A stretch of DNA of 64,000 nt from CAIWHR01 sp963811685 (GCA_963811685.1 CAWESK010000006.1:186001-250000); one strand, 5' to 3'; counted from the first letter of the stretch, positions 27,744 through 38,948 are shown. Numbers and translations: made by a program. The notes: generated from the letters alone by a model not told the origin.

Positions 27744-28418
27744 TCACGGCACCTCGATTTCGCGCAACCCGTCGGCGGCGAGCAGGTAGACGCGGTCGGC
27801 GGTTGCCGCCGCGGCGCGCGAGTGGGTGACGAGGATGCCCGCCGCGCCACGCGCCTTCGCTTCGCCGCGCAGGAGAGCGAGCACCTGCCGCGCGGTGTCG
27901 GGATCGAGATTGCCGGTGGGCTCGTCGGCGAGCACGAGGCGCGGATGGTGGACGAGCGCGCGTGCGATCGCGACGCGCTGCAATTCGCCGCCCGAGAGTT
28001 CGCGCGGCATGCTCGACGCGCGATCGCCGAGGCCGACGGCCGCGAGCATGTCGGTCGCCCTGGCTGCGGCCGCCGTGCCATCGACGCCGGCGAGCGAGAG
28101 CGGCAAAGCGACATTCTGCGCGGCCGTCAGGTACGGCAGAACGTGGAACGCCTGGAAGACGAAGCCCATGCGGACGCGACGAAGCGCGGTCAACGCATCG
28201 TCGTCGAGCGCGGAGAGCTCGACGCCGTCCACCGCAATCGTGCCGGCGTCGGCGCGGTCGAGGCCCGCAACGAGATTGAGCAGCGTGGACTTGCCCGCGC
28301 CGGACTCGCCCATCACGGCGATGAAGCCGCCGGGCTCGAGATCGAGGTCGACGTCGCGGAAGACGGCGCGCGGGCGCGGCCCCGCGAACGACTTGGCAAG
28401 GCCGCGGATCGAGAGCAT
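27744..28418 (-). CDS. ABC transporter ATP-binding protein, LolD/AttE-like
   Basis: 224 residues, the short single-domain size of LolD and MacB-type ATPases. Walker A 'GESGAGKSTLLNLVAG', Q-loop 'GFVFQAFHVLPYLTAAQNVA', signature 'LSGGELQRVAIARALVHHPR', Walker B 'LVLADEPTGNLD', H-loop 'ILVTHSRAAA'. The 'FQxFxLxPxLTAxxNV' pattern is characteristic of the LolD class. The stop lies seven bases before the permease ATG. With the AttH-like protein this forms a three-gene AttEFGH-type exporter. Confidence 0.9.
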   Translation of the reverse strand: MLSIRGLAKSFAGPRPRAVFRDVDLDLEPGGFIAVMGESGAGKSTLLNLVAGLDRADAGTIAVDGVELSALDDDALTALRRVRMGFVFQAFHVLPYLTAAQNVALPLSLAGVDGTAAAARATDMLAAVGLGDRASSMPRELSGGELQRVAIARALVHHPRLVLADEPTGNLDPDTARQVLALLRGEAKARGAAGILVTHSRAAAATADRVYLLAADGLREIEVP

Positions 28419-28448
28419 TGGGTCGAGCGTAATGGCGGGGCAAGCCGA

Positions 28449-29312
28449 TCAGGTCCGGCGCATCTTCGCGTGCAGGTCGGCTTCGATCAGCGCGCGAAGC
28501 TCGGGCGTCACCGGCGGCGTGACGCCGAACCACTTGCGAAACCCATAGCCGGCCTGCTGCAGCAGCATGCCCAGGCCGTCGACGACCCGATGGCCGCGCG
28601 CCGCGGCGGCAGTCAGCAATGCCGTCTCGAGAGGCACATAAACGACATCGCAGACCACGGCCGATCGCTTGAGCGGAGCGAGATCGAGCGCGAGCGGCGG
28701 CTCGTTCACCATCCCGAGCGACGTGCAGTTGGCGAGCAGATCCGCAACGGCCATCAGTCGCGGCAACTCCGTCATCTCGTGCGCCGTGATGCCGCGTCCC
28801 AGCGAGAAGGCGAGCTCGCGCGCCCGCTCCCCGGTTCGATTCACGACGGCCACCGCAATGCCGCGCGCGGCAAGAGCGAAGGCGGCGGCGTGAGCGGCGC
28901 CGCCCGCGCCGAGGACGACCGCGCGCGCGTTCGCCACGTCCCACCCAGGCGCGCTCTGGTCGAGGCTCTCGATGAATCCGTGGGCGTCCGAATTCCCGCC
29001 GCAAAGGAGATCACCCTCGTACCACACGGTATTCACCGCGCCGATCGCCTCGGCGGCCCCGTCGCGTCGTCCGACCAGCCGATGCGCGGCGACCTTGTGC
29101 GGCACCGTGACGTTGGCGCCGGCGTAGCCGTGCGCGCGCAGATGGGTCAGGAACTCCGGAAAGGCCTCCGGCGGCACGTCCTGCTTGTCGTAGTGGCCGG
29201 CGATGCCCAGCGTCGCAAGCCAGTGCCCGTGGATCAGCGGCGAGCGCGAATGGGCGATCGGGTGGCCGATAACGCATACATGGGGGACGGTGGCGCGGGG
29301 CATGGCCGTCAT
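28449..29312 (-). CDS. aroE: Shikimate dehydrogenase
   Basis: 287 residues, usual length. Shikimate-binding 'VIGHPIAHSRSPLIHGHWLA' (SxS), 'GANVTVPHKVAAHRL' with catalytic Lys, 'AIGAVNTVWYEGDLLCGGNS' with the partner Asp in 'NSDAHGF' instead of the more common NTDG, then NADP-binding 'VVLGAGGAAHAAAFAL' and 'NRTGERA'. It reduces 3-dehydroshikimate in aromatic amino acid synthesis, or works in a related quinate-type role. The ATG at 29312 was chosen over that at 29303 because it overlaps the stop of the upstream ceramidase-like gene as ATGA. Confidence 0.9.
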   Translation of the reverse strand: MTAMPRATVPHVCVIGHPIAHSRSPLIHGHWLATLGIAGHYDKQDVPPEAFPEFLTHLRAHGYAGANVTVPHKVAAHRLVGRRDGAAEAIGAVNTVWYEGDLLCGGNSDAHGFIESLDQSAPGWDVANARAVVLGAGGAAHAAAFALAARGIAVAVVNRTGERARELAFSLGRGITAHEMTELPRLMAVADLLANCTSLGMVNEPPLALDLAPLKRSAVVCDVVYVPLETALLTAAAARGHRVVDGLGMLLQQAGYGFRKWFGVTPPVTPELRALIEADLHAKMRRT

Positions 29313-30094
29313 TGTCCCATGGCGCCCGCCGATGCCTCCCCTGCTGCTGACCTCCTGTGCATCAGCATGCAGCACGCAACGAACCCGGAGCCGGATGCCG
29401 CGAGATGCTTCAGCGTATGTCCGCTGACGAAACCGGCGAGCGAATAAGTCTCCTCATCGAACGTCTCGAACACCTTGCTCAACACATACCACGCGAAAAT
29501 CCAGTAGAGGTCGCTGCTTCGCGTATAGCGCGAGCGCGCGCGGATCGCGAGCAGCGCGAGCGCGACGACGGCATAGCCCTGCAGGATCACGTAGGGCACG
29601 ACATTGCCGACGCCCGTCTCTTCCGTCCAGCGCCAGTAGACGACCGACGCGGCGCCAAGGGTGAGCAGCGGCAGCAGCAACATGAGCCCCACGCGAACGC
29701 CGACCCGGTCGACGATCTGGCTCGCGAGCAGCCCCATGAACGCCATTGTCATGGGCAGCCGGTCCCAGAACAGGCGCGCGTTGTCCGGCGCGAGGTGGTA
29801 ATACGAAGAGCCGAACGCGGTCAGCAGGATGCCGAGGAAGAATGCCGCCCACGGCCACCGCTCGCTTGCGAATTCAAAGCGCGCGCGGCCGGAGAAAACG
29901 ACGATCAGGCCAGCGATGCCCGCGATCAGGAAGCCGGCATTGGATGCGACGTCGCGAAAATTCGCAACGCCAAATGCGCTCCGCCGGTCGGCGAAATGAT
30001 GATACGCAAGAGGCTGGGGCAAAGCAGGCAAGAGAAGCGCCGCCACAATGCACAGCGCCGTGAATACCATCAGCCAACGCGCACGGTTGGCCAT
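29309..30094 (-). CDS. Alkaline ceramidase-like (CREST superfamily) membrane protein
   Basis: 261 residues with about seven hydrophobic segments, the first at residues 8-26. Family hallmarks are visible: 'NFRDVASNAGFLIAGIAGLI', 'TAFGSSYYHLAPDNARLFWD' (Ser/His/Asp), and 'SGHTLKHLAASGSGFVACCM' with the paired His residues, which together would coordinate the catalytic zinc of CREST hydrolases. The natural substrate is unknown; sphingolipids are rare in such bacteria, so another amide lipid is possible. It is translationally coupled to aroE downstream. Confidence 0.72.
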   Translation of the reverse strand: MANRARWLMVFTALCIVAALLLPALPQPLAYHHFADRRSAFGVANFRDVASNAGFLIAGIAGLIVVFSGRARFEFASERWPWAAFFLGILLTAFGSSYYHLAPDNARLFWDRLPMTMAFMGLLASQIVDRVGVRVGLMLLLPLLTLGAASVVYWRWTEETGVGNVVPYVILQGYAVVALALLAIRARSRYTRSSDLYWIFAWYVLSKVFETFDEETYSLAGFVSGHTLKHLAASGSGFVACCMLMHRRSAAGEASAGAMGQ

Positions 30095-30176
30095 CACGCC
30101 CTCGGCACCGGACCGCGCGCTCAGCGCGGCAGCTAGCTTCCGCTCGCAGTCACCCGGTCAATCGTCTTGCGTTCCG

Positions 30177-31037
30177 TCAATCGGGGATCGAATAGAGCAG
30201 GTACATCGCGGCGAGGAGCCCCGTCGGACGGCCGAGCGTGCCCAGCCATTGCCCAAAGATGGTCTCGATCTCGCCGCCGATGTAGACCTGCGTCAGCGCG
30301 CGATTCACCTCGAGCCGCAATGCCGAGTCGCCGCGCGGAAGCGCCATCGCGTACGGTTCGAAGGAAAGGTCCTCGTTCAGCATCGCGAGCTTCGTCGCAT
30401 CCTTGGCCTTCAGCGCGAGGCCGACCAGCTTGATCTTGTCGCCGGCGTAGGCGTCCACGTTTCCGCCTTCCAGCATCGCCAATCCCTGCTCGGGAGTGTC
30501 GACCTGGACCACCGTCGCGTTGACGAGGCGCCGCTGCAGCGTGTCACGCAGGCGGGTTTCGGTGGTCGTTCCCTTGAGCACCGCGATCTTCTTGCCGCCC
30601 ATGTCGGCGAGCTTGTCGATCCCCGAACCGGTGCGCACGATGAAGCCGCCCGCATCGATGAACGTGAGCCCCGAGAAGTCGACGCTGGCGAGCCGCGCCA
30701 GCGTCTGCGTGGTGTTGGCGCACTCGAGATCGGCCTTGCCGTTTGCCACCATCTGCAGCCGCTCGGGTGTCGTGCCGGCGATCCAGTTCACCTTGAGATT
30801 GGGCTCGCCCACTGCGCGCCCGATCTGCGCGATGACGCGCTTGCAGATGTCGATCGAATAGCCGGCGGGCTCCTTGTTGGCGCCGGTGAACGAAAAAGGC
30901 AGCGAATCCGGCGAATATGCGACGTTGATCGCCTTTGCGGCCTTGATCCTGCCCAACGCATTGGGTCCCTGTTGCGCGGCGGCGCCCGTCGCCACGACGC
31001 TTGCCACAACGAACAGCCCGATCAGTAGACGATTCAC
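30177..31037 (-). CDS. Amino-acid-type ABC transporter solute-binding protein, orphan
   Basis: 286 residues from a GTG with a GAGGG Shine-Dalgarno eight bases upstream. Signal peptide 'VNRLLIGLFVVASVVATGAA' is followed by 'AINVAYSPDSLPFSFTG', 'KEPAGYSIDICKRVIAQIG', and 'DLECANTTQTLARLASVDFS', the family-3 (GltI/FliY-like) binding-protein signature. An unusual hydrophobic C-terminus ends 'LLAAMYLLYSIPD', as in GltI-type proteins. No permease or ATPase gene adjoins it, so it must share a membrane complex or act as a receptor. Confidence 0.87.
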   Translation of the reverse strand: MNRLLIGLFVVASVVATGAAAQQGPNALGRIKAAKAINVAYSPDSLPFSFTGANKEPAGYSIDICKRVIAQIGRAVGEPNLKVNWIAGTTPERLQMVANGKADLECANTTQTLARLASVDFSGLTFIDAGGFIVRTGSGIDKLADMGGKKIAVLKGTTTETRLRDTLQRRLVNATVVQVDTPEQGLAMLEGGNVDAYAGDKIKLVGLALKAKDATKLAMLNEDLSFEPYAMALPRGDSALRLEVNRALTQVYIGGEIETIFGQWLGTLGRPTGLLAAMYLLYSIPD

Positions 31038-31280
31038 GATTCGACCCTCGGAGATTAGGATGGGGATGCGACGGAAATGGCATCGCGTTGCGCAAAGGCG
31101 GTGTTCGATTCTATAGGAGGGGCCAGGATTGCTCCAGCGACGTTTGCGCCGCGCGACAACGACGGGAGCCCTGGCCGCGGGGTTGGCCGCGGTTGGCAGT
31201 TGCACCCGACTGAGCGCAGAATCCCGCGTTGAGCCCGCCGGCTATCGGCGCGCCGCAAGTGACCCAGTGGATTGGACGCC

Positions 31281-32330
31281 ATGCGCATCAGAATGAACAA
31301 CGCGACCGTTGGGAGCCAGTGCTTCATCGCCGCCGCGATCGTCGGCGCCGTTCTCGCGGCAGGCTGCGCCGACCAGCCCAAGAAGGACGCGGCGGCCACC
31401 GCAGCGCCGCCGCCATCCGCCCCCGCACCTGTGCCCGCGGCGCGTCCCGCAGAGCCGGAGCTCTCGCCCGCGCAGGCGAAGGCGCAGTCCCAGAAGCTCG
31501 CCCTCGAAGCCGTCGATCAGCTGCAGAACGGCGACGAGATCGCGGCCCGCCAGACGCTCGCCAAGGCGCTGGCGCTCGATCCTGCGAACGACATCGCGAA
31601 GAAGATGAACGACCAGATCGCCGCCGACGCCCAGAAGGAGCTCGGGCCGACGTTCTTCCGCTACACGGTCGCGCGCGACGACTCGCTGTCGAAGCTCGCG
31701 CAGCAGTATCTCGGCGACCGCTTCCGCTTCTACATCCTCGCCAAGTACAACGACATCACCAATCCGAGCCGGCTCGCGGCGGGACAGGTGATCAAGATTC
31801 CCGGCCGGGCGCCGCCACCCGGCGCGGCGCCTCCGCGCGCCGCGACGCCTGGCAGCGAGGGCACCGACGCCGCGAAGGCGGAGCCGAGCGGCCCCCGGTT
31901 CCCGACGATCTCGCGTCGTTGATGCAGAAAGGGCCGTCTGCAGCAGGCCGCCGGCAACCTGGAGGGCGCCTATGCGACGTTCAGCGAGGCGGCCACGCGC
32001 TTCCCGGGCAACAAGGACGCCGTCCTGCAGCGCGATGCGGCGAAGTCGGCTTTGATCCGGAGCTACGACCGCGAGGGCACGCAGGCGTTCCAGCGGCAGA
32101 ACCTCGACCTCGCGATCACGAAATGGGACCGCATCCTCGAGCTCGATCCGGGCAACCAGAAAGCGAAGCTCGAGCGCGAGCGCTGTCTCGACCTCAAGCA
32201 GAAAATGAGCGGAGAAATTCGGCACGCCCAAGTGAGCTACTTCGCTTCGTGCTGGATGCGCTTCAGCTTGTCGTCGGCCACCCGGGCCTCCTGCAGCTTC
32301 GCTGCCGCCTTGCGGTTGTCCGGGTCGTAG
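31281..32330 (+). CDS. LysM-domain TPR lipoprotein, two frameshifts
   Basis: Begins 'MRIRMNNATVGSQCF' with a lipobox 'VLAAGC' (Cys about residue 29), so it is an outer- or inner-membrane lipoprotein. A Pro/Ala linker is followed by a TPR-like segment and a LysM domain ('YTVARDDSLSKLAQQYLGDR' to 'GQVIKIPG'). The frame then shifts twice (about 31895 and 31933) to give 'PDDLASLMQKG', then 'RLQQAAGNLEGAYATFSEAA' and 'NLDLAITKWDRILELDPGNQ', TPR repeats. The last 40 codons overlap the convergent TPR gene and do not look homologous; the true end is probably near 32205. It likely binds peptidoglycan. Confidence 0.72.
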
Positions 32331-33223
32331 CGCAGGCTCGTTTCCCACAGCTTGATCGCCGTGCCGGTGTCGGTGCGGTACGCCTGCATCCCCTTGTCGT
32401 AGTACTCGTCGGATAACGTTCGGCGCAGCTTTTGCGCCTGCGCCGTCCACTCGGGCGTCGGCTTGCCGCGCAGCGCCGCCGCCTGGTCGTAGAGCATCAG
32501 CGCCTGCTCGCGAGCGCCCTTGGCTTCGGCCTCGCGGGCGCGCTCGTAGACGGTCGTCGCGATTCGCTGGCGCGCCGCCTGGTTGTTCGGATTCGCGTCG
32601 ACGAAGGCGCGCAGCTCCTTCAAACCGCCGTCGACGTCGCCGGCGCGGAATATCTCGATGCGCTGATCGATGTCGTAGGATTCGCTCGCCTCCGCCGCCG
32701 CCGTTCCGTTCGCGGACCGGCCGTTTGCGGCAGTCGCCGCCTGGCCGGCGCGCGCGGCGCGGTTGGTCTGGATGCGCGCGAGCTTCTGCCGGTCGATGTC
32801 GCGCAGCGCTTTCGCTGCTTCCGCGTTGTCGGGATCGAGCGCCAGCACCTTCAGCATGGCGACCGTCGCGCGATCGGCGTCCCCTGCGCGCAGCGCCGAA
32901 TTCCCTGCCTGAAGCTGCTCGCGAATGCCCTTCTCGATCGCCGCGCGCGTCGTGTCGAGCTGCGCGCGGAAGCGGGCGTCATCCGGAGCGAGCAGCGTCA
33001 GGACCTGCCACTCGCGCGCCGCCGCGGCGAGATCGCCCCGGGCCGCGTCGCGCTCGGCCTGCTGGCGGTGCGCGGCGATCGCCGACACGATCGCTGCCTC
33101 CGCCGGCGACACCTTCACGGCGTCCGGCGCCGACTCGGCGGGGCGCGGCGGCGCTTCCGCGCAGGCCGCGAGCAGCGCGACCCCCAATGGCAACAGCAAG
33201 CCGCGCGCGCGCATTGCGTTCAT
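32237..33223 (-). CDS. TPR-repeat lipoprotein
   Basis: 328 residues. N-terminal 'LLLPLGVALLAACAE' is a lipoprotein signal (lipobox LAAC, Cys about residue 21). The rest is helical and rich in Ala, with TPR-like units such as 'REWQVLTLLAPDDARFRAQL', 'AMLKVLALDPDNAEAAKALR' and 'IKLWETSLRYDPDNRKAAAK'. There is no catalytic motif. It presumably scaffolds an envelope complex; its C-terminal TPR resembles that of the convergent LysM lipoprotein, suggesting related functions. The next gene on the strand, a LysM deacetylase, ends eight bases upstream of its ATG. Confidence 0.8.
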   Translation of the reverse strand: MNAMRARGLLLPLGVALLAACAEAPPRPAESAPDAVKVSPAEAAIVSAIAAHRQQAERDAARGDLAAAAREWQVLTLLAPDDARFRAQLDTTRAAIEKGIREQLQAGNSALRAGDADRATVAMLKVLALDPDNAEAAKALRDIDRQKLARIQTNRAARAGQAATAANGRSANGTAAAEASESYDIDQRIEIFRAGDVDGGLKELRAFVDANPNNQAARQRIATTVYERAREAEAKGAREQALMLYDQAAALRGKPTPEWTAQAQKLRRTLSDEYYDKGMQAYRTDTGTAIKLWETSLRYDPDNRKAAAKLQEARVADDKLKRIQHEAK

Positions 33224-34233
33224 TGCGAACCTACCTGCCCGCGAGCCGGACGAAAACGTTGAGCTTCGCCTTGAACGCGTCGAGATCCTCGTTGCCGAAC
33301 ACCATGTTCCGCCGCAGCATGAACGGATACGCGAAGAAGCCGTTCCCGCCCGGCGTCACGGTCACCCCCATCTGCATCCCCTGGCGAGCGAGGAGATCGA
33401 CGACGATCTCGTTCACGTCGCCGTACGGATAGGCGAACGTCGAGCTCGGCAGCGACAGCCGGTCCTTGATCAGCGCGATCGGCGTGTCCACTTCGCGCCG
33501 GACGCGCTCGCGGTACCGGGCGTCCGATTCGTCCGCGAGGCGCAGCGTCAGATTGGCGTGGGTCTTCGAATGCGGCTGGATGTCGATCAGCCCTGAGGCG
33601 GTCATTTCCTTCATCTGCGCCCACGTCATCGCGTCGCCGGCGCCGACGAAATCGCTGTACAGGAACACGGTCGCGGGAAAGGCGTGCTGCTTCAGGATCG
33701 GATAGGCAATGTCGAACGTCGAGCGGTAACCGTCGTCGATCGTGATGACCACACTCTTCCTCGGCAGCGGCGCGTGGCCGGCAAGGAACTCCTCGATGCG
33801 CGCCATCGGCAGCACGTGATACCCGTTCTTCGCAAGGTATTGCATCTGCGCGGCGAACGCCGCCGGCGTCACGGTGAGCTTGCTCGCCTTGGCGCCGAAC
33901 CGGTGATAGCAGAGGACGGGCACCGCCTGATAGCCGTCCGCGTAGACGCCGATCCGGTTGCGGATTCGCAGAGGCACGACGACGACCTGGCCCGGCCGGA
34001 TTTCGTTGTTGGCCTCCGCGATCCACCACCCCTTGCGCGCGTCGCCCAGATAGCGCTGCGCCAGCGTGTCCGCGGTATCGCCGGACGCCGCGATGACGAT
34101 CAGCACATCGTCGTCCCGGGCAACGACCGGACCGCGCTCCGGTTGCACCACCGGCTCGACGACCGCGCGCTCCGGCGTCGCACAGCCGCCCACGGCGAGG
34201 ACGGCCACGAACGCGAGCAGCGCTTGCCGCAGG

Positions 34234-35856
<1,623 letters not shown>

Positions 35857-36046
35857 GGGTTCCTGTACTCCCGACTGAATGGCGTCCATTCGTGGAAGCA
35901 ACGGCCCCGGGGCCGCGGCATGTCGGCCGGAAGTATGCCAGAAAGAGCGCGCGCAGCGCGGCGGGTACGTGGTGCGCGACCACGGAGCCGCGAAGCTTCG
36001 CGTCTTGTCTTATACTTTGACGCTTTGCCCGTCGCGTCCCGGACGC

Positions 36047-36934
36047 ATGAATCAGGTCCCCGCCAACCTCGCCATCCTGTTCGCCGACGTCAGCGGCAGC
36101 ACGCGGCTCTACGAAACGCTGGGCGATGCGGAAGCGCGCGCCCTCGTCGAGCGCTGCCTCGCGATCGTGTCCGCGGTGTGCAACGAGCACGGCGGAAGCG
36201 TCATCAAGACGATCGGCGACGAGATGATGACGACCTACGCGTCCGTCGACAGCGCGGCGGGCGCCGCGCGCGACATCCAGCTCCGCATCGCCGAGCTGCG
36301 CACGAGCCCGGGCACCCCGGTGTCGATGCACGTCGGCTTCCATTTCGGCCCGGTGATCGCCAGCGACGGCGACGTCTACGGCGATGCGGTCAACGTCGCC
36401 GCGCGGATGACCGAGCTCGCGAAGGGCGGGCAGATCATCACCACGTCGCAGACCGTCGCGCTGCTTTCGGTTCCGCTGCGCGCCGGCACCCGCGACCTCG
36501 ATTCGCTGACGATCAAGGGAAAGCAGAAGGACGTCGGGATCTTCGAGCTCCTGTGGCAGGAATCGGTCGACGAGCTGACGGCGCTCTCGCCGCGGCGCGT
36601 CGCGCGGCCTCAGCGGGTGCGCCTGCAGCACGGCACGCGACTGATCGAGCTCGGCGAAGCCACCGCGATCTTCGCCCTCGGCCGCGACTCCACGAACGAT
36701 GTCGTGATCCACGACCGGATGGCGTCCCGGATGCACGCGCGGATCGAGCGCCGGCGCGACTATTTCATCCTCGTGGACCACAGCTCGAACGGCACCTATG
36801 TGCGGGTCGACGACGAGGCCGAGATCATGTTGCGCCGGGAGGAGTGGCGCTTGCGCGGCCACGGCTATTGCAGCTTCGGCCACCCCTACGAGCAGGACCG
36901 CGCCGAGGTGCTCGAATTCCAGTGTTACGAATGA
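36047..36934 (+). CDS. Class III adenylate/guanylate cyclase with C-terminal FHA domain
   Basis: 295 residues. Cyclase homology domain about 5-175: metal-binding 'ILFADVSGSTRLYETLGDAE' (Asp14) and 'VIKTIGDEMMTTYAS' (Asp58), then 'FHFGPVIASDGDVYGDAVNV' and 'NVAARM' with the transition-state Asn/Arg. The FHA domain covers about 205-275 ('FALGRDSTNDVVIHDRMASR', 'SRMHARIERR', 'DHSSNGTYVRVDD') and binds phosphothreonine. It therefore probably reads a phosphorylated partner, most simply the divergent Ser/Thr kinase. No membrane helices. A TATACT lies about 30 bases upstream of the ATG without a clear -35. Confidence 0.9.
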   Translation: MNQVPANLAILFADVSGSTRLYETLGDAEARALVERCLAIVSAVCNEHGGSVIKTIGDEMMTTYASVDSAAGAARDIQLRIAELRTSPGTPVSMHVGFHFGPVIASDGDVYGDAVNVAARMTELAKGGQIITTSQTVALLSVPLRAGTRDLDSLTIKGKQKDVGIFELLWQESVDELTALSPRRVARPQRVRLQHGTRLIELGEATAIFALGRDSTNDVVIHDRMASRMHARIERRRDYFILVDHSSNGTYVRVDDEAEIMLRREEWRLRGHGYCSFGHPYEQDRAEVLEFQCYE

Positions 36935-36961
36935 GCGGCGGGTGACGCGCCGGCCCTTCGC

Positions 36962-37732
36962 TCAATGCCGGTGGGTTTCCAGTTGGATCTTGGCCCCGCG
37001 CAGGCCCGCATAGAACCACGCGAAGAGCTGCGCCGCGCCGAAGACCGGGATGTCGAGCGCGGCGGCGACCGCGTCGCGATACGGGGACATGCTCGCGCAT
37101 TCGAGCACGATGGCCCCGACGTGCGGATGCGCGCCGACGAGCCGGCGGGCGGCGGCGACCACGTCGGCTTCCATCCCCTGCGGGCGCCGCAATGGCGCAT
37201 CGTCGCGCTGCGCAGCGCTGAAATAGCCGTCGGGATCGACCGCTTCGATCGGCCCGTAGGGATCGATGCCCGCCAGCTGCAGCGTTGTCGCGTCGACCTC
37301 GATCGCCGACCGGATGACGATGCCGACGTGCTGCCGATGCGGCAGCAGGCGCTGCACCAGCGGAACCTGCAGCAGCGACGAGGACAGCACCGGCACGGAG
37401 AGGGACATCGCCAGCTCGGCTTGCCAGCGCGCGAGAAAGCTGCAGGTCGTCGCGATGCCGAGGCAACCCTGGTCGACGAGCCCGGCGGCGGCGTGGATGA
37501 ACGTCGCGAGCAGCGCATCGTCGCCGGAATGCGCGACGCGAATGACCGCCGTCCGCGGCACCACGCCATAACGGACCGGAAACGGAAAGATGCCGGCATC
37601 GCGGACGTCGTGCGGCTCCGGCGGCACCGTGGATTCGAACATCAGGATGCCGAGCGGAGCGGCCGTCCGGTCACCGGGGACCGGCAAGCGCTCCGCGGAC
37701 GAAGACGCCAAGGGACCGGTCCGCGAGGGCAT
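36962..37732 (-). CDS. Aspartate/glutamate (hydantoin) racemase-family protein
   Basis: 256 residues. The two catalytic Cys regions of the Asp/Glu racemase superfamily are visible: 'CLGIATTCSFLARWQAELAM' and 'GAIVLECASMSPYRDAVAAA'. 'GILMFESTVPPEPHDVRDAG' near the start is typical of the uncharacterised racemase-like proteins of this family. It may racemise or isomerise an amino acid or hydantoin; no neighbour identifies the substrate. Converges with the cyclase gene. The first 25 residues are poorly conserved and the start could be later. Confidence 0.72.
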   Translation of the reverse strand: MPSRTGPLASSSAERLPVPGDRTAAPLGILMFESTVPPEPHDVRDAGIFPFPVRYGVVPRTAVIRVAHSGDDALLATFIHAAAGLVDQGCLGIATTCSFLARWQAELAMSLSVPVLSSSLLQVPLVQRLLPHRQHVGIVIRSAIEVDATTLQLAGIDPYGPIEAVDPDGYFSAAQRDDAPLRRPQGMEADVVAAARRLVGAHPHVGAIVLECASMSPYRDAVAAALDIPVFGAAQLFAWFYAGLRGAKIQLETHRH

Positions 37733-37855
37733 GAAGGAGTGTTACGACGGCGCGTCTCGTGCGCCCATGGCATATTGTCGGAGGCGAGCGCAGTCGCCCC
37801 CTTGATCCTGGTCAAGCTCGCCGTCGACCGCATCGCCGAATTCACGGGAGAATCG

Positions 37856-38711
37856 ATGACCCCTTTTTCCGCAGCCACAGCGCCCGTCTGGATGATCACC
37901 GGATGCTCGACCGGATTCGGAAGGGAGCTCGCCCGGCAGACGCTGGAGCGAGGCTTTCGCGTCGTGCTCACCGCGCGCGATCCCGCGACGATTCGCGAGC
38001 TTGCCGCGGCCTACCCCGATACCGCGCTCGCCCTGACGCTGGACGTGACGCGCAGCCAGGACATCGAGCACGCGATGAACGAGAGCCGGCGCGCATTCGG
38101 CCCGGTCGACGTGCTCGTCAACAATGCCGGCTACGGCTACTACGCGCCGATCGAGGAAGGCGACGAGGCCGCGGTGCGCACGATGTTCGAGACGAATTTC
38201 TTCGGTCTCGTCGCGCTGACGCAGGCGCTCCTGCCGTCGATGCGCATGCGGCGCAAGGGATTCATCGTGAATATCTCGTCTGTCGGCGGCCTGGTCGCCC
38301 ATCCGGGATCGGGCTTCTATGCGGCCACCAAGTTCGCAGTGGAAGCGGTCTCCGAGGCGCTGTCGAAGGAGGTCGCGACCCTCGGCGTTCATGTGCTGCT
38401 GGTCGAGCCCGGCCCGTTCCGGACGCGATTCATCGACAACGCGCAGGGCGCGCCCGGCGTGCGCATCCAGGATTACGAGTCCACCGTCGGAGTGCGCCGC
38501 GCGGCGGTGCACGCTGCGAGCGGCAAGCAGCCCGGCGATCCGGCGCGCGGCGCCGCGGCGATCATCGCACGCCGTGGAGTCTCCGTCGCCGCCCTTGCGG
38601 TTGGTGCTCGGCGCCCAGGCGCTCGGACACATCCGCGCCAAGCTCAAGTCGCTGACGGAGGACATCGAGACGTGGGAAGCGACCACGTTGGCGAGCGACT
38701 TTCCGACGTAG
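37856..38711 (+). CDS. Short-chain dehydrogenase/reductase, one frameshift
   Basis: About 285 residues when corrected. Rossmann start 'VWMITGCSTGFGRELARQTL', then 'VDVLVNNAGYGYYAPIEEGD' (NNAG), catalytic 'GFIVNISSVGGLVAHPGSGF' followed by 'YAATKFAVEAVSEAL' (Ser-Tyr-Lys). Near 38568 the frame shifts so that 'ARGAAAII' continues 'HAVESPSPPLRLVLGAQALG' to 'WEATTLASDFPT'; this is the normal tail of the classical SDR group with the TGCSTGFG motif. Shine-Dalgarno GGGAG eight bases upstream supports the ATG. Substrate unknown. Confidence 0.85.
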
Positions 38712-38740
38712 CGTCCGACGCCCGGTGGCGGAGCGCTGGT

Positions 38741-38936
38741 CAGTCCCGCAGGGCCGACCCAAGGGACTGACACGCGCCGCCTCGGGGGGCAGCGAGCGGC
38801 GCCATTGTTGTTGCCGCGAGCGTGGGGGTCGTCATCGTTTCAGTCCCGCAGGGCCGACCCAAGGGACTGACACGCGCCCCCTCGGGGGGCAGCGAGCGGC
38901 GCCATTGTTTTTGCCGCGAGCGTGGGGGTCGTCATC
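38741..38936. repeat. 100-bp tandem duplication of a hairpin-bearing extragenic element
   Basis: Two head-to-tail units of exactly 100 bp (38741-38840 and 38841-38936, the second slightly short) differing at about two bases. Each begins with CAGTCCC and contains GGGACTGA 22 bases later, able to form a stem of eight base pairs (TCAGTCCC/GGGACTGA) around a small inner GGG/CCC hairpin, followed by a G-rich tract and GGGGGCAGCGAGCGGCG. It sits between the convergent SDR and amine-oxidase genes. A third copy lies inverted between the dpp permease genes. Confidence 0.9.
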
Positions 38937-38948
38937 CTGCCTCCGCGT

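Noticed and set aside
38741..38936. Possible CRISPR array
   Set aside because: Only two long units without unique spacers and no cas genes; it is a tandem duplication of an extragenic element.
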